This document shows, one piece after another, positions 33,891-47,500 of a DNA stretch of 64,000 nt; positions within the stretch are counted from its first letter, which is position 1, and each line of letters opens with the position of its first letter. The notes beneath the pieces are model-generated. The model had not been told where the DNA came from and did not search any database. It saw only the letters and a program-made list of their open reading frames with translations. A program made the position numbers and the translations under genes. Origin of the DNA: Brachynemurus nebulosus. Lineage: Eukaryota > Arthropoda > Insecta > Neuroptera > Myrmeleontidae. Location of the stretch: NCBI GenBank assembly GCA_035578155.1, contig JAPWDM010000012.1, positions 16,713,619 to 16,777,618 of the forward strand, in the 5' to 3' direction.

Positions 33891-34090
33891 CGCAAATAAG
33901 CTGGCTCCACGATGTTTCCAAATTTTTTTTAAGTACGTACCTAACTAAATTATGCATACACCATTTTAGTGTCAAAGGTACAAAATAATTTTGTTGACCA
34001 AAATTCAATAAAATTTTGTAAACATGTTTACTTACTACTATTTATTGTATGTTGCCTTTTTTAAAAACAGAAAATTTATCTTATATGTAT

Positions 34091-34594
34091 TGTTGTGGTA
34101 CTCTGGTTTCGATTGTGAACGAACTCTGTTGGAGTACCCAATTTCCCAAATATGTTTTTCCAGAAAGTAAATAAATAAATGAAGTATTTTCTTTTAAAGT
34201 TTTTTTTTTTCAGACCACAAGTTTTATTTGAAAAAAATAAAAATGTTGACAAAGTTTTTTCTCGATAGTTTGTTTTTTTCTAAGTTCAAATTCCAAATCC
34301 AAGTCCAATTCGATATAGTGTCCAATTTCCAATTTAAATCCAATTCGATGTCCAATTTCCGTCCGGTCCGATTCCTTGATTCACTATGACTGCTATTTAC
34401 CAACACTTCCTGCTAGTACTAATTGCACACGACTGATTGCACACGACTGATGATACGCAACTGATCCTTTCGGCCTAGGTGAGCTGGCTTAAATACTCTG
34501 CTGGAGCTGACGTCAGGTGTTTCTGTTGGGCTGTTACGTAGTTGTTTGTACGTTGTAGTTCTTCCAGATTCTTCTAGAATATTCCACCATGACA
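34091..34594 (-). repeat. Solo LTR
   Basis: On the minus strand it starts TGTCATGG (34594) and ends CCACAACA (34091), 504 bp. Inside are a TATA-like GAGTATTTAAGCC (~34490), a likely start region, and AATAAA (~34225) followed by ~130 bases: the U3-R-U5 order of a Gypsy-type LTR. No internal region or second LTR is present, so it is a solo LTR. I do not find a flanking duplication. Confidence 0.6.
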
Positions 34595-34620
34595 TAAGAA
34601 AGGAAAAAAAGGATGTTAGA

Positions 34621-34702
34621 GGTTGCCGGCGTTGGGGACGGAACCCCGGTCCTTTGGGTTCACGGTCAGCCGTCTTATCCGTTGCGCTACTAGCTTGGTG
34701 AA
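34621..34702 (-). repeat. tRNA-Arg-like SINE head
   Basis: On the minus strand an A-box TAGCGCAACGGATAAG and a B-box GGGGTTCCGTCCCC lie in correct order ~40 bases apart, and GGATAAG is typical of tRNA-Arg. The acceptor ends do not pair, so it is a SINE head. It is much richer in GC than its surroundings and directly abuts the solo LTR region. Confidence 0.6.
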
Positions 34703-35812
34703 GGGTTACTGCTTACTATTGATACCATTCGCGTGTACTTCGACTGGTGAGTATTGAAGTACAGTGGAACCCCGTTAGGCCGTACGCAATGTTAAGTACA
34801 GTAGAGTCCCAACAGTATTGAATGGTCAGAGCCGGATTAAAAAAATTTAAGAGGTTCGTTCTTAATGCATATTTAGTATCAAATTTTTTCTGTTAAAAAA
34901 CACTTCTGATTCAAATTTATTGGCAAATATTAATTACATGGGTAAGATCTACACACTGTTTTCGCAGCGAAACTTATATATTTTCCATCCTGTATACAAG
35001 ACTATTAAAAGATATTGATTTTTTCTTTTTCGGTACAAGAGCAGGTCGGGCTCATAATTCTTGAAAAAGGGCTTCTATGGACTCATTAAATAATTTCGAA
35101 AAAACTGTGTTGACAAAATTTCATCAATTTTATTGACTTCAGTAAAAATTAAAGTGGGAGTTATGGTTGTAATTATTACGAACTATAGTTGTTTTAACTA
35201 GAATATTGAATTTTCTGTTACACAACATATAATTATATTGATTGAAGCTTGCAGAAGTTCATTCGAATCTTATAAGAAAGAAATTCATTTGAATCGGAAA
35301 ATTACATTCAATAAAATTTAAATCATCATAAAGAAATCAGAAAAGTATTTCCATTTGTAATGTAGATACAGGCGGACCACGTACTTACGGGCACGTACGC
35401 ACGAACTATACGATGTAACTCGAAACGCAAAGTGTAGAAGTACGCACTAGTTCTAGAAGGGATCTTAAGGAGGTACTCTAGTCTAGAGGCTCGATTTTGA
35501 GGTGATTTTACGGGCGTAATAAAAAAAAAACAGTAGGTACCTAAACATTTTACTATCCATTTTTTTTACCAGTTTTTTTTTTTTTATTGATATTTGAAAA
35601 GTATAAAAATGTATAAATATTTAAAAAAAAACAACTCAAAATTGAAATCGGTACAGACCGGCAAAGTGGGGACTCAAAAGAAAAGGTGCCTCCTCGTTGA
35701 TGTGATTCCAACCCTCCTGGTGATCTGAAACATAAAATTTTTAGTTAGTTCTTAATAAACAAGGATGTAGAATTAGCCGGACGTAGAATTATAAATTTTT
35801 TAAAAATATGTA
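34703..35812. other. Spacer with pogo-like end fragments
   Basis: TACAGTGGAACCCCGTTAGG (34761) and TACAGTAGAGTCCCAACAGT (34796) look like tandem or nested Tigger-type ends. No gene is supported. Confidence 0.4.
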
Positions 35813-36766
35813 AATAGTGAAAAAATTTTTGTTAAAATTAACACATTTCACATGTCCAGAACGGTCCACTGAATTTGGACATGTGAAAGCATTTGTGTCA
35901 AATCTTTACACAAGATTTGTGTCAATGATTTAACACACACAAGAGGACATACAGTTTGTGTTAATTTTTCGGATTTATCAGAGTTAGATGTTAAACCGTA
36001 TATTTGAAAACCGTCAAAAATTATAACGATTTTGTTCAAATATTATTATAAATGAGACTCAAAGCACGCAAAGTAAGTTAGTCCTTTGGTAAAATTCTTA
36101 TTTGTTTCCATATATATAGTATGTACCAAAATATATGTATATAATAAAAAAGATGAGAGTAGTTCTTATTATTAAACAAAACCTAAAAATTGTAAGTTTT
36201 TTCAGTTATTGACGAATATAGTTTTATTAAACGTTTAAAAATGAAACAATTTTCCTACATTTCAAGGTTATTTTGTTACAGATTTAGTTAAAAAAAATCA
36301 TGTAAGTTTACGAAATTGTATATTATATAACACTATCTCGTAAGCTCAAATGATTTTTTTTAACTGAATCGGTAACAAAACAACCTTAAAATGTAAGAAA
36401 TTTGTTTCATTTTTAAACGTTTAATAAAACTATATTCGTCAATAACTGAAAAAAGTTATAATTTTTCGGCTTTGTTTAATAATAAGAACTACTCTCATCT
36501 TTTTTATTATATATATTTGGGTAGATATATATTCTAAAATAGCTTAGGTACTGATAACATTGTGTTGCTCTACACAAATATTGTGTTACTTCTTTGTTGT
36601 TAAAAGCAGGTTAACATTTTTATTGTGTTAAATCGAAATTTGTGTTAATATTTTAATTTAACACAAACACGAAATGTTACATTAACACCGGGTTTTGTTA
36701 CTTATTTAACACAAAGATTTTAACCACTGGTTTTTTTGTACGCAAGCATAAATTTTTTTTACTGTG
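35813..36766. mobile_element. CACAGTG-ended element, copy 2, with nested palindrome
   Basis: Its left end is degraded (AAATAGTGAAAAAATTTTTG); its right end is ACTGTG followed by TA. It shares TTCACATGTCCAGAACGGTC with copies 1 and 3. The region matching the middle of the other copies is replaced by the palindrome at 36125-36522. Confidence 0.7.
36125..36522. repeat. Long palindrome, ~190-bp arms
   Basis: Left arm ~36125-36318 and right arm ~36332-36522 are ~90% complementary, for example AGATGAGAGTAGTTCTTATT against AATAAGAACTACTCTCATCT. The loop is only about 12 bases. A transcript would fold into one long hairpin. Confidence 0.85.
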
Positions 36767-37559
36767 TAGTAAAAAAAAAAAAAAATCCAAAATCCCTACG
36801 TCGGACCAAGTTTGATAGTAGTAAGAAGGTCTGTATCAAATTTCAAGTAAATCGGTGCGTTAGAACTTGAGAAATCATGTCAACCATATCGAAACTATGC
36901 CTCTGAAAAAAATTCAAATTTCCGTAAATCCTTTTAGACGCTGATTCTTAAAGGTCTGAACTCCGAAAATATGAAGAAAAATCGATTTTTCGAATTTCTG
37001 GACTAGAATAGGTACTACCTTAATTCACTTAAAGCTACATGTAAATTTGATTTAAAAATTTGTATTTGGCTTATATTTAGCAAAAAATTTCTTACGAATT
37101 CCACGACTTCTTTCAAAATTTACTACCGTTGTTATTAAATTACCAATGTAGTTTTCGTTAAAATCATCAGCAAAAATATATTAAATTTAGTAATAGGTCA
37201 CACGAAACAAATGACGTAAGGGTGAGAAATAATGCCAGCGTATTATGTCACGTAACTCGAAACGTCGTCGAAATTCGCAGTCTGCCTGTAATGCTTTGTT
37301 GATTTACTCGCCTTTCGTATTTTTGTAATCTATCTTTTAAGAAAGTACAATATTAATGCCATATTTCTTTTATGATCGCGTTATTTTTTTTTTTAAATTT
37401 AGATTATTATATTTTATTGAATTGAGTTTAAAGTTATAGTAGATTTTATACAAAGTTATCGTTTCATCAGTAGCGTAATTGAAAAGGAGTCTGAATGCAG
37501 TTTTGTGACTAGGAACAATTGACCGGAATCTGTTCTTCCTCGCACCGTAAATCTTTATA
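36767..37559. other. AT-rich spacer
   Basis: No supported gene or repeat recognised. Confidence 0.35.
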
Positions 37560-38108
37560 CAGTTGATCCTTTTTTTGTGCGGTGGATGGGACCGCATAAA
37601 AAAAATCGCACAAAAAAAATATATTCAAAAATATCATAAATAGCTATAAAAAGTATAATTCGATCCAGATTGTACAAAAATTTTTTTTATGCGGTTGGTC
37701 TGGACCACATAAAAAAAGTTTCATCGAAAAAACATCACTCAAAACGTTCAAAACTTAGAAATTTCCTTAGAAGTTGCTTCTATAAACAAGATAAAGCATT
37801 AATTTACACGTAAAAACATTTTATTTCAATTTTATAATATTATGAAAATTTTGAAAAATACATCTTTAACAAAATTAGATTATGCAATAACTTATGTTCT
37901 TATGCAATGTATTGATTAAATGCTTAAAAGCCGTTAAAAAGTATTTTTATCAAAGCAAGTTATTATAGTAATTGTTTAAGTTTCTAACTGTCTCGTGATT
38001 TTGATTCACATTATGCATTTTAATGGCCATTTTTTACAAACCGCATAAAAAAAACCGTACAAAAAAAAATCGCACAAAAAAAGACCGCATAAAAAAGAGT
38101 TCAGCTGT
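37560..38108. mobile_element. Tigger-like TA-flanked miniature element
   Basis: 549 bp. The left end CAGTTGATCCTTTTTTTGTG and the right end, minus strand, CAGCTGAACTCTTTTTTATG are flanked by TA on both sides. The subterminal word ATGCGGT/GTGCGGT (and its complement ACCGCAT) repeats several times at both ends, as in Tigger/pogo elements. No open frame. Confidence 0.8.
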
Positions 38109-39290
38109 ATATAACTTCAAGTGAAATTGAAAGACTGAACAATTAAAAAAATATAATTGTATTCTTCTTTTTAGATACAGGACAGTATATTCTCGACTTC
38201 TCAAACGAATTTTTCTGAAAATGAGTTCTTTCAGTATGGATACGTATGAACCGTTTTCTCATTTTCAAATAGTAACCCATCTATTCATGACAATGTATGA
38301 TTTTTTTTTTAAACTTGACATAGTAGAAAATATGCCCATTCTTTGATATAAAAAAGAAATATTGGTTTACGAAAATTTTGGCCCAAAAAAAGTGAGTCCA
38401 ATTGCATTATGTTCTTTTAACGTAGTGGCTCTGAGATAGTCAGGTACAAAAGTGTAGGTGGGTATCTCAGCGAAAAAACTAAATACCTAAAATCAATATT
38501 TCAAAATCAATTTATCAAAAATTAAATACCTAATGTATTAATATTCTTCAGTTACTATTTTTGTAAAATACAATGTTTTTGTGAATTTCCGCGCGCTTAT
38601 GTTGTAACAATATAAAAGCAGTGTTGAAAAAGCGTTGTAAAAAGGTTGTAAAAGGATGTTTATAAATTATATTTCAAAAACAGCGTAGTGAATAATTTTT
38701 ATTTCTTATTAAATATGCTTTGTAACTTTGTATTTTATAACATATTAAATTTTTATTAAATTCTTTTGACACGTTTTCATTTTATTAAAAAAAATAGTTT
38801 CCCATATGAGCCCGTGTTAAAATTACAAAACGTTGAAATTGTTTTTCTCAAAATTGGAGTAGTCAGTTTTAATCGGAATAGGCTCGTATTACTGGTACTG
38901 AATTAAATAAATATCTAGAGAAGTTTCGTTAAAATCCTTTGAAAAAATCGTTTTGTCGATCAACTACCTACCTTAAAACACAGTGTCAAACTGTCAATCA
39001 GGTTAAGAGACGTGAACTTTTAACGGAAATATACGTTTTGAGTGAAATTTTGAAAGGGTAGTGTAGTAATACTTACGAAAAGGTATACTAGCGAAAAGTA
39101 CAAGAAAAACTGCCAAAATATCATACCCACAACAATCCTGCCTATTATTGTTGCGCCTGCTAGATTATGCCTACAATGTTGATACTGGTCTTGGTAAAAA
39201 TGCAAGATCGAAGTAAGACTACAAGACCGAAGGTAAGATTTTACTCATCACTACCCTATAGATTGAAAATTATCAATATAGACACAATAA
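38109..39290. other. AT-rich spacer
   Basis: No gene recognised; short open frames only. Confidence 0.35.
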
Positions 39291-39969
39291 AAAAAATTTG
39301 GGGAACAGGTCTACCCACACTGTCAACTTCCCATTGGGTGTCCTTAAAGACTAGAGACTACTGTACATAAATAATTCTTTTTCCATTTCGGGCAACTTCT
39401 TCCCTGGGCCCCCGATAGAGGCTTGCACAATACCGGGGGCTTCGCCTTCTGTACCTAAGGGTGGGGGCTCCACACTTATCAAACAAATGATAATATCATT
39501 GGTTCTCAAGATATGCGAGACAAAATATATTTCAAAAACAGTTTCTTATGTCGTTATTTTTTTTTTTTTTTTGTAATTTTATAATAATATACTGGCGTTT
39601 TTAACATCACAGAAGGTTCTTAGGCCATATATAATAAAGACATGGTAAAAAATCCATATAATCTATGATATGTTAATAAAGTTAATTCCGTCTTTTTACC
39701 ACAAAAAACAAACCGCTAATCCAAATTTGCTGAAAACTTTATCCGATCTTCATTTTTTGATTACGAATCTAATGAAATTGGTCCGGAGTTGATATCATCA
39801 TTTGTTCTCGAGATATGCGAGACGAAAAAAAATTCACGAACGAACGAACGAACGCACGCACAGACATCACGCTAAAAACGATGGATTCGGATTCTAGTGA
39901 CCTTGAAGCGTGGAGATATGTCAAAATTAGCGATTCGTAAAATCGGACCCATTACAATAACTTCCTATG
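39291..39969 (-). repeat. Interspersed ~680-bp repeat, copy 1
   Basis: Reverse complement of 59540-60205 with moderate divergence, for example CTACCCACACTGTCAACTTC here against GAAGTTGACAGTGTGGGTAG there. It contains a GC-rich block (CTGGGCCCCCGATAGAGGCT) and an (ACGA)n run. It ends in ATTACAATAACTTCCTA. No coding content. The superfamily is not recognised. Confidence 0.75.
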
Positions 39970-42900
39970 GGCCCCTATGGAGATATGTCAAAATTGAGCC
40001 CCTCAAATTAAAAATTTTTGGCTACGCCCCTGCATACAATTGAAATAAAACTTTTAAAATTACACTATAGATAGAAAAGATAGTAAGTAGTGGAAGATAC
40101 AAATGACTACCACTACTGCGGATCTAAAAAGGAAGATATACGGACGTTATTATATCTACACACACACACAACCATAATACATATACCATCACACCACCAT
40201 CGTAGAAAAAGAAAAAGTTTTCTTTAAATTGTTATATTGAGAAAATAAAAAAGAACTTTTAACTTAATATAGAGAAATATATTTCCCTCTTCTATGATGA
40301 TGATGGTGACGACACTTTTTTCTCACTTTGCCGGTCCATTTTTTTTTTTTATTTTGCTCATTGTACTTTGTCTTGTGTTGCCTAGTTCGTATACCAACTC
40401 AAAAAAATTTACATAAGAAATGATAATAAAAATGATGAACAGGCGGGAGGCATACTTGAAATAAAAAGTGTAACTTAATTTTTATAGTAGAATTATTATT
40501 ATAATGCTGTGGAATATCGTCAAATTTAATTCTAATGTACTTATATATTATACAGAGGTATATACAGGGTGAATTTCTTGTTTGACGTAGTTGTCGTTGG
40601 TCAGGGAGTCGCACCCTACTCGAAAATTCAAAAGAAGTAGCGAGTAGCCTTGTAGTTTTCTCAGAGCCATGGAGAGAATTGGCGGGCCCCGAGAATAATG
40701 CACATCTCTTAAAAATTTAATCCTAAAAAAATAAGTGACGAGTAAAGAAAAAAAGTAGTGAGGGGCATAATCGAATGAAAATTAATCGATCATTCGATTA
40801 TTAAAATATCTCGAAATATAATAAAATCATTCGATTATTTTTCATTCGAATGATTTTAAAAAAATATCTCGAGACATTAGATCATTCGATTATTTTTCAA
40901 TTGAACAGTTTTAAAAATATCTCGAGATAAAACAAATTCGATTCTTTTAAGTGATCCAATTAAATACCAGGTAATAATTATTTAGAGACACGCACCAAGG
41001 CAAGATTTCGTAGTACAGTACAAAATCACATTTTGGTACATAGTTTGTTGCAGTTGATATGTCGCTAAGTAATTATCACAAATATGTAAAAATGGCTCTG
41101 CATGTATTAAAATTAGTTATTAGACAAAGAAAATAATTTTTAGAATCTGTCCCATTATTAATAATTTTAAGAAAAAACAGCGAAAGATACATGCTTCTAT
41201 AAAATAGAAAAAGAAAGAGAAAAAGGGACTTTTTATTGCAGTTTTGTTATTAATTTGATATCACAAGTAAACATTGGTTGTGCATTGGTGCCAAATATTT
41301 TCTTTTATTTTTTTAATAATAATAAAAAATAATTGCTGTAAAATAACAGAAAAACTGAACTAATTTTTAATAAATTGATGACAGTTCGTTCAGTTTTTGA
41401 ATAATTTGCAATTTTTTTAAGTGTTGTTCATTAAATTTGTTAATTTTTATTGAAAAAAATTTTTTCTACGAAATCCTAAAGAAGATTTTATGAAAACAAT
41501 GATTGGCGATATTTTGCATAAGATTAATGGCACAACCTAGCACAGGGAATTCTAAAATTTTTAATTTTATTTCTTACCCTGAAAATAAAATAAATAAATA
41601 AATAAGATAGTACCTTACCTCTGATAGTAAATTGAGCTTATAAAACCTTTTCGATATCTATCTGTTGTATGTGGGCATATAGTTACACAGACTAACCTTA
41701 CGGAAATCATAATGGTTATAATCAAAAGAAAAATCACCTGTATATATTATACATATATTATAATTTTGTTAGAATAATACAGTAAAGTTTCGTTACGTTT
41801 TGCAAAAACAGTTTTAGTGCTGACAATAGAGTAAATAAAATTAAATGTTTATTTACCTTTGCATAAAATTCGGGTTTTATCCTAACAATTCGCAAAGCTC
41901 GTCTTAGAATACTAAAGCTGCAGATTTTACAGGCACACTTTTTTTTTAATTTTTGCTTTTTTTATGAGCTTTACATTATTATTTGTGTTTAATTACGCAT
42001 TCTTATAGTCATTGAGGACTTAATAGCATAGAGAGAATGTCTTCTATTACAAATATATTAAGAAATTGAAAAAAAAAAATGACTGATGGGCTGAATTTTA
42101 TGGCGGTTATAATATCACATTAAATACCTGTAAAATATCACATCCAATTTCTTGAATAATTTTTGCATTTTTTTCAATCTAACCATTTTGGGTAAAAACT
42201 ATTTTAAAATAATGTTTTATTTTAATTATTTAAAGTTTCTTTGCGGATTTAATTCATAAAATTCATGTGATTACAATGGCGGCTTATAGCTAATGTTTAC
42301 AAGTAGGTACTCTTCCATGGTTCTAATTGTGGCTTAGTAAAATGGAGTCGTAGCCTCATATTTTAATGCCTGTACGCTCGCTATCGATTCAATCTTCAAT
42401 ATTTTAGAGGAGGTACTGTACACAAAAGCTGGAAACCACTGTTATTGGTGTTTAGTTCCTAAGTAAACGGAAGTAGAGACTATTAAATTTAAAGATTAAA
42501 TTTTAAAAAAAAAAGATATCGAAAATATATTTTATATTATCCTTATCAATTCCTTTGAACCAAAATTGAATGCACAATTGAATTTTTTTTAATGTACAAT
42601 TTCAATAAGTAAATGAAATTAGTTAATTATATTTTCTGAAGTTTCCATACCTACATTCGGAAATATATTTTATATACCAAACTCGATCTACACTTTTTCA
42701 CTTTTCTACTCTTTTTATTATTTAAGTAAAAAGAACTTTACCTTGATTCATTTTCTTCCGTCTTTTACATTAAAAATGTAAGAACAAAAAGTAATCAGCA
42801 AAAAAAAGTTGAACGTATATATAATATGTATGTGTATATGTGGACGTTGTGTTGGTCGAAATAAAAAAAAAAAAATAATAATAAACTTAATTAGTTAGAA

Positions 42901-43446
42901 AGAAATAAAAGAAATAGTTATTAAGAATCAAAACAAAAAATTCAGAAACAATCTTCATTTGTTTTTTCTTGTGTTTCATCTATTCACTTATTTCTGTTAG
43001 AGTTCCGGAGAAAAATCTTGAAAATCTTACAGTTGCGTCAAATTTATTTCGTTTGTTCGAAACTTTTCATAATTTTCACATTTTTTGATCTGCAGATACG
43101 AAATTTTGCATTAATATAAAGCAAAAAAAGTTTTTCTAATTTTATTTCCTAAGGTAGGTCTTTTCCGTATTGGAAAGTGGGTCTTAAAATAAAGTTGAAG
43201 TTCCTTTTACATAATTTTTAAGCTTCGTTTATGAGCTTCAAAATGCGGTTACTTTGTCTCCTTCTTTCCCTGTAATGTTTCAACCATAAATTCAAGAAAT
43301 ATGAAAATGTACAAAGGACACTTAATTAAAATTGTGTTAGTGACTTTAGGTGATAAAGGCAACCAAATTTTTTGAACCTAAATGAATAAGGTATGCTTCG
43401 GTGGTAAAAAAACATCCTCCAAAAATTTAAGTCGAAATCTTTAAGG
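39970..43446. other. AT-rich spacer with a short tandem repeat
   Basis: 40781-40935 holds about three degenerate ~55-bp units with ATCATTCGATTATTTTTC and AATATCTCGAGA. A lone CAGGGTG end lies at 40564. No gene is supported. Confidence 0.45.
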
Positions 43447-43940
43447 TGTTACGACCGCCGCGGAATGACGATCAGTAGCGTGTTGAGCGTAGAGGGTTCG
43501 AACTCTACGAAACTCAAAACTAGTAGTTTCGAGATGTGCCCTCGTGTCGGACGGTAGGGGGATGTCTCAGGGTTAAGAAATAAAACATTATAAACCACGT
43601 TTACGCTTAATCTACAGTTTATTAATATATTAAGTTTAAAAGAAATACATATTACTATCGACTTACCCCGAAATTCCCGTGCTTTCACTTTTATTCTGGT
43701 TCTCAAGTAACACTCACTTTCACCCTTCAGACACTACGTGTAATTAACTTCCAACTCTACTCACACTCTGTTTCCAACTGTATTTCATCGTTCCCAATTT
43801 TTGGTCAACGACTTGTTCGAATGCAACGATTTTCGCTGACACCATCAATTTTTAATTATTACATTAATTTTTCATTAATTGCGTCAATCGCTACAGTCAA
43901 ACCTGTCTACGCTGGAACACAGTTAGACCCGTTCACAACA
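43447..43940 (-). repeat. 3' LTR of element 2
   Basis: 494 bp, TGTTAC..CACAACA on the plus strand; appears identical to 51516-52009. Confidence 0.97.
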
Positions 43941-43954
43941 TCACTCCCCCCTTT
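43941..43954 (-). other. Polypurine tract of element 2
   Basis: On the minus strand AAAGGGGGGAGTGA directly precedes the 3' LTR. Confidence 0.85.
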
Positions 43955-44584
43955 AGAAAAGATGGTGCTTTTATGAAAGCACCAGCCTTTTAAGTAAATT
44001 TTAATTAGAAATAATTTTTATAGTTCCGGGTAAGTCGCATATTACAATAAAAATGATAAGATTATAAAATGATAAGCCTTAAATACTAGCATCTATTGTT
44101 TCCTAAAAGTAAAACCCAATTCCTCCCCATTTTCCCCTTTTTTTTTTAAAAAAAAAAATAGTTCGCTGTTACATTAATTGATCCTATCTAATCTTAAGTA
44201 CTAAGTATTAATTACTTTATTTTTGTCCTAAATTTATCTTAAAGTCCTTAGGTACTGTCCGTTACATATGTCCATATTGCACTCACTGGAGTTCACATTT
44301 TAGTCTCCTAAGTTCCACTTGTCACAACCACTTTAGTTTATCAAAGAATAAAACTCTGTTTTTGCTGTTTCACCCCTTTTTCTTTTTTTTTTCTCACCAG
44401 TTCTCACGTCCCACAATTTTAGTTTTAGACAACTCATAAAAATGTTTTTTTTTTTTTTTAACTAGAAATAATTAATTTAGTTTGATATTTAAGTGTTATT
44501 GTTTTAAACAGGATACACTAATCACTTTCACGATGGAGTGAGTTTATTTATGTAAATATATATATTTTTATTTTTATCTTTTAC
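43955..44584 (-). other. Non-coding stretch between pol and 3' LTR of element 2
   Basis: About 630 bases, AT-rich, without an open frame large enough for an envelope gene. Confidence 0.7.
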
Positions 44585-47500
44585 TCAAATCCGTTTGGGT
44601 AGGACCCATGGGTGGTCCGAAACCCTACCACGGCTTCTGGTACGGTAGTTTTCATCTCGCCTCGCATCACCGACAGGTGCGGCTCCCTCAGCTTCGTCGG
44701 CACTTGCGTAGCTATCCGAGGAGTTACCGTCATTTACCCCTCCCATGTTGGGTTCGGCTTCACCTTCATTTTCGTCTTCCGGTTCTACGGCTTCCTCGTC
44801 CTCGGGATGTTGCCGTATATCGATCCCCTCTACAACCGGAATTTGACGTGCTTCTGGTGGTGGTGGATGAACGTCAACTGGAACCTCTACGATTTCGATC
44901 GGCTGGTCCTCAGTTTCATTTGCCATTTGCTCATTCCCGTCTGATAAAATCGGGTCCCACATTCCCACTTCTTCGATTTCTCCCCCGTTGAGCTGATTTT
45001 GGCTGCCCCCTTCCCACTTCGGTAGATTTGCTATGTCCCCCTTATATGATTTTAGTCGGTTCACATGAACGACTTCGGTTTTATTCCCGTAGACCTCCTT
45101 TATTTGGTATGTAACCGGCCCTTTTATGTCGATTACACGATATGACCCGGTCCATGGTTTAGCGAGCTTTTTCCCTTGTTTTATCGCTGGTTGGTATAGA
45201 AAGACAATTTCGCCACGTTGAAACGCCGCTGGTTTTGATTTCTTTTCGTAATAACTATTTTGCCGTTGAACTGCTTCTTCGTTGTTTTTCATAACTTTTT
45301 CGTATGCGGTAGACAATCGTTGTAGAAGTTCGGTTACATAATTTTCGCTGACGTCATAATTGATACGCCTCGGTTTGATTATTTCGTCATACGGCATCCT
45401 CATGTCGCGCCCGTGTAATAAGAAAAATGGAGTCTCTCCCGTTGCACTGTGTATCGTACCCCGATACGCCATTAAAATATATGGGAGCCAGTCATCCCAA
45501 TCCCGTTGATCATCTTTGATGAAATGTGACAACATATCTTTAATGACCCTGTGACTTCTTTCAATAAGCCCATTTGACTGCGGATGGTAAGCAGTAGTGT
45601 GAATTTTCTTGATTTTTAGTTTTTCACACAAGTTTTTCATCAGGCTTGACAGGAAGTTGGTCCCTTGATCCGTGAGCAAAATCCTCGGTGTACCGTGCCT
45701 AGCAATGACTGTTTCAACTAGCGCCCTCGCTATCGTGTCTGCTTTCTGGTCTGGTAGAGCAACAGCTTCCAAATATCGTGTGAAGTGATCCTGGATTGTA
45801 AGGATAAATTTGTTCCCACGTAAAGTTGTTGTTAGAGGGCCCACAATATCCAATGATATTCGTTCAAATGGGGCCCCTACCGTCGAAAATTTTTGAAGGG
45901 GTGCGGGTTTACGATTCGGTGGTGTTTTCCTACGAGTACATGAGATACACTGATTACAGTAACGCTTAACATCTGATGACATTGAAGACCAATACAATTT
46001 ACTGCGTATTAAAGCCAATGTTTTTGCGATACCCGAATGTGCGCAGAATGGCGAATCGTGATAGTCACGTATCACTTGATCAACCATTGAATTGGGGATC
46101 ACAAGTTGGTCATATCTTCCGTCTCTTGTGCGCGTTTTGTACAAGATCCCGTCGTCATCTAAATAGTATTGATCAATATTGGACCCATTTTCGATTTTTG
46201 ATATAATAGAAGTTAAATTTTTATCCCTTCGTTGTTCTGCTTTTATCCACCCTCGATCCCAAAACGGTTCATAGACTGGTTCGACATCTGCCATTCCCAC
46301 TGGTATTCGAGACAGTGCATCTGCATTTCCATTTTTGCGTCCCGGACGATATGTTACTTCAAAATCGTACTCACTAAGTATCAAAGCCCATCTAGCAAGT
46401 CGTGAACTTGGGTCCTTTATTGACAGTAACCATTTTAACGGACGATGATCCGTAATAACGGTGAATTTTCGACCAAACAGGTAGCAACGGTAGTGCTTTA
46501 TAGCCCATACCAAAGCAAGCAGTTCACGTTCAGTCGCCGAATAGTTCCTTTCCGCCTTTGTAAGTTGTCGACTAGCATACGATACAGGTTTTTCGAGCCC
46601 ATTTTCTTTCTGACTTAAGACCGCCCCTATCGCTGTGCCCGATGCATCGGTAGTTACGATGAATGGCTTTGTAAAGTCAGGATATTTCAGCACTGGTGGT
46701 GTACAAAGTGCTTCTTTTAAACTTTGAAAAGCCCGATCCGCTTCTTTACTCCATATGAAGGGTGTGTTTTTCTGGGTAAGTTCCGTTAGCGGTTTAGCGA
46801 TCTTTGCAAAATTCTGGATGAACCTCCGGTAGAACCCAGCTAGACCCAAAAAGGCACGTATCCCTTTAACGTCCCTAGGTTGAGGATATTTCTTCACGGC
46901 TTCTACTTTTCCCTCGTCGGGTAAAATTCCTCGGTGAGAAATTATATGCCCTAAATACTTGGTTTCACGTCGCAGAAACTGACATTTGGTTGGTTTCAAT
47001 TTTAGATTAGCCTTTCGAATGCAATCAAACACTTCCCTGATTCTATCTAAGTGTTCTCCCAGTCCGTTACCATTGAAAATGATGATATCGTCGAGATAGG
47101 CGAAACATTTGATCCCTTTAATTCCTGTTAGGATGGTGTCCATCAGGCGCTGGAAGGTGCTTGGGGCATTGATGAGTCCAAAGGCCATTTTTCGACATTC
47201 GTAGTGACCATCTGGAGTTGAGAACCCAGTCTTCTCCTGATCTTCATCAGCAATACCTATTTGCCAATACCCCGAAGCCAGATCTAGTGTGGTAAAAAGA
47301 TTGGCATTACCGAGCATGTCTATCGTCTCTTGTAGATTCGGTAAGGGATAGAAATCACGCTTCGTTACTTGATTTAACCCTCTGAAGTCGATGCAGACCC
47401 TGACCTTAGCCTCCCCTGTTGGTGTCTTTTTCGGAACCATAACAACCGGTGCCGACCATGGTGATGTTGAGTGCTTGATAACCCCTTCCTTGAGCATCTC

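Noticed and set aside
34621..34702. Functional tRNA-Arg gene
   Set aside because: A and B boxes are good, but the acceptor ends do not pair and no proper anticodon stem forms.
43449..43706. 85-codon frame, identical at 51518-51775
   Set aside because: It lies wholly within the two LTRs, so identity is explained by LTR duplication.
44608..44991. Plus-strand frames opposite the end of pol
   Set aside because: They are antisense to the biased acidic C-terminus of Pol and have no independent support.
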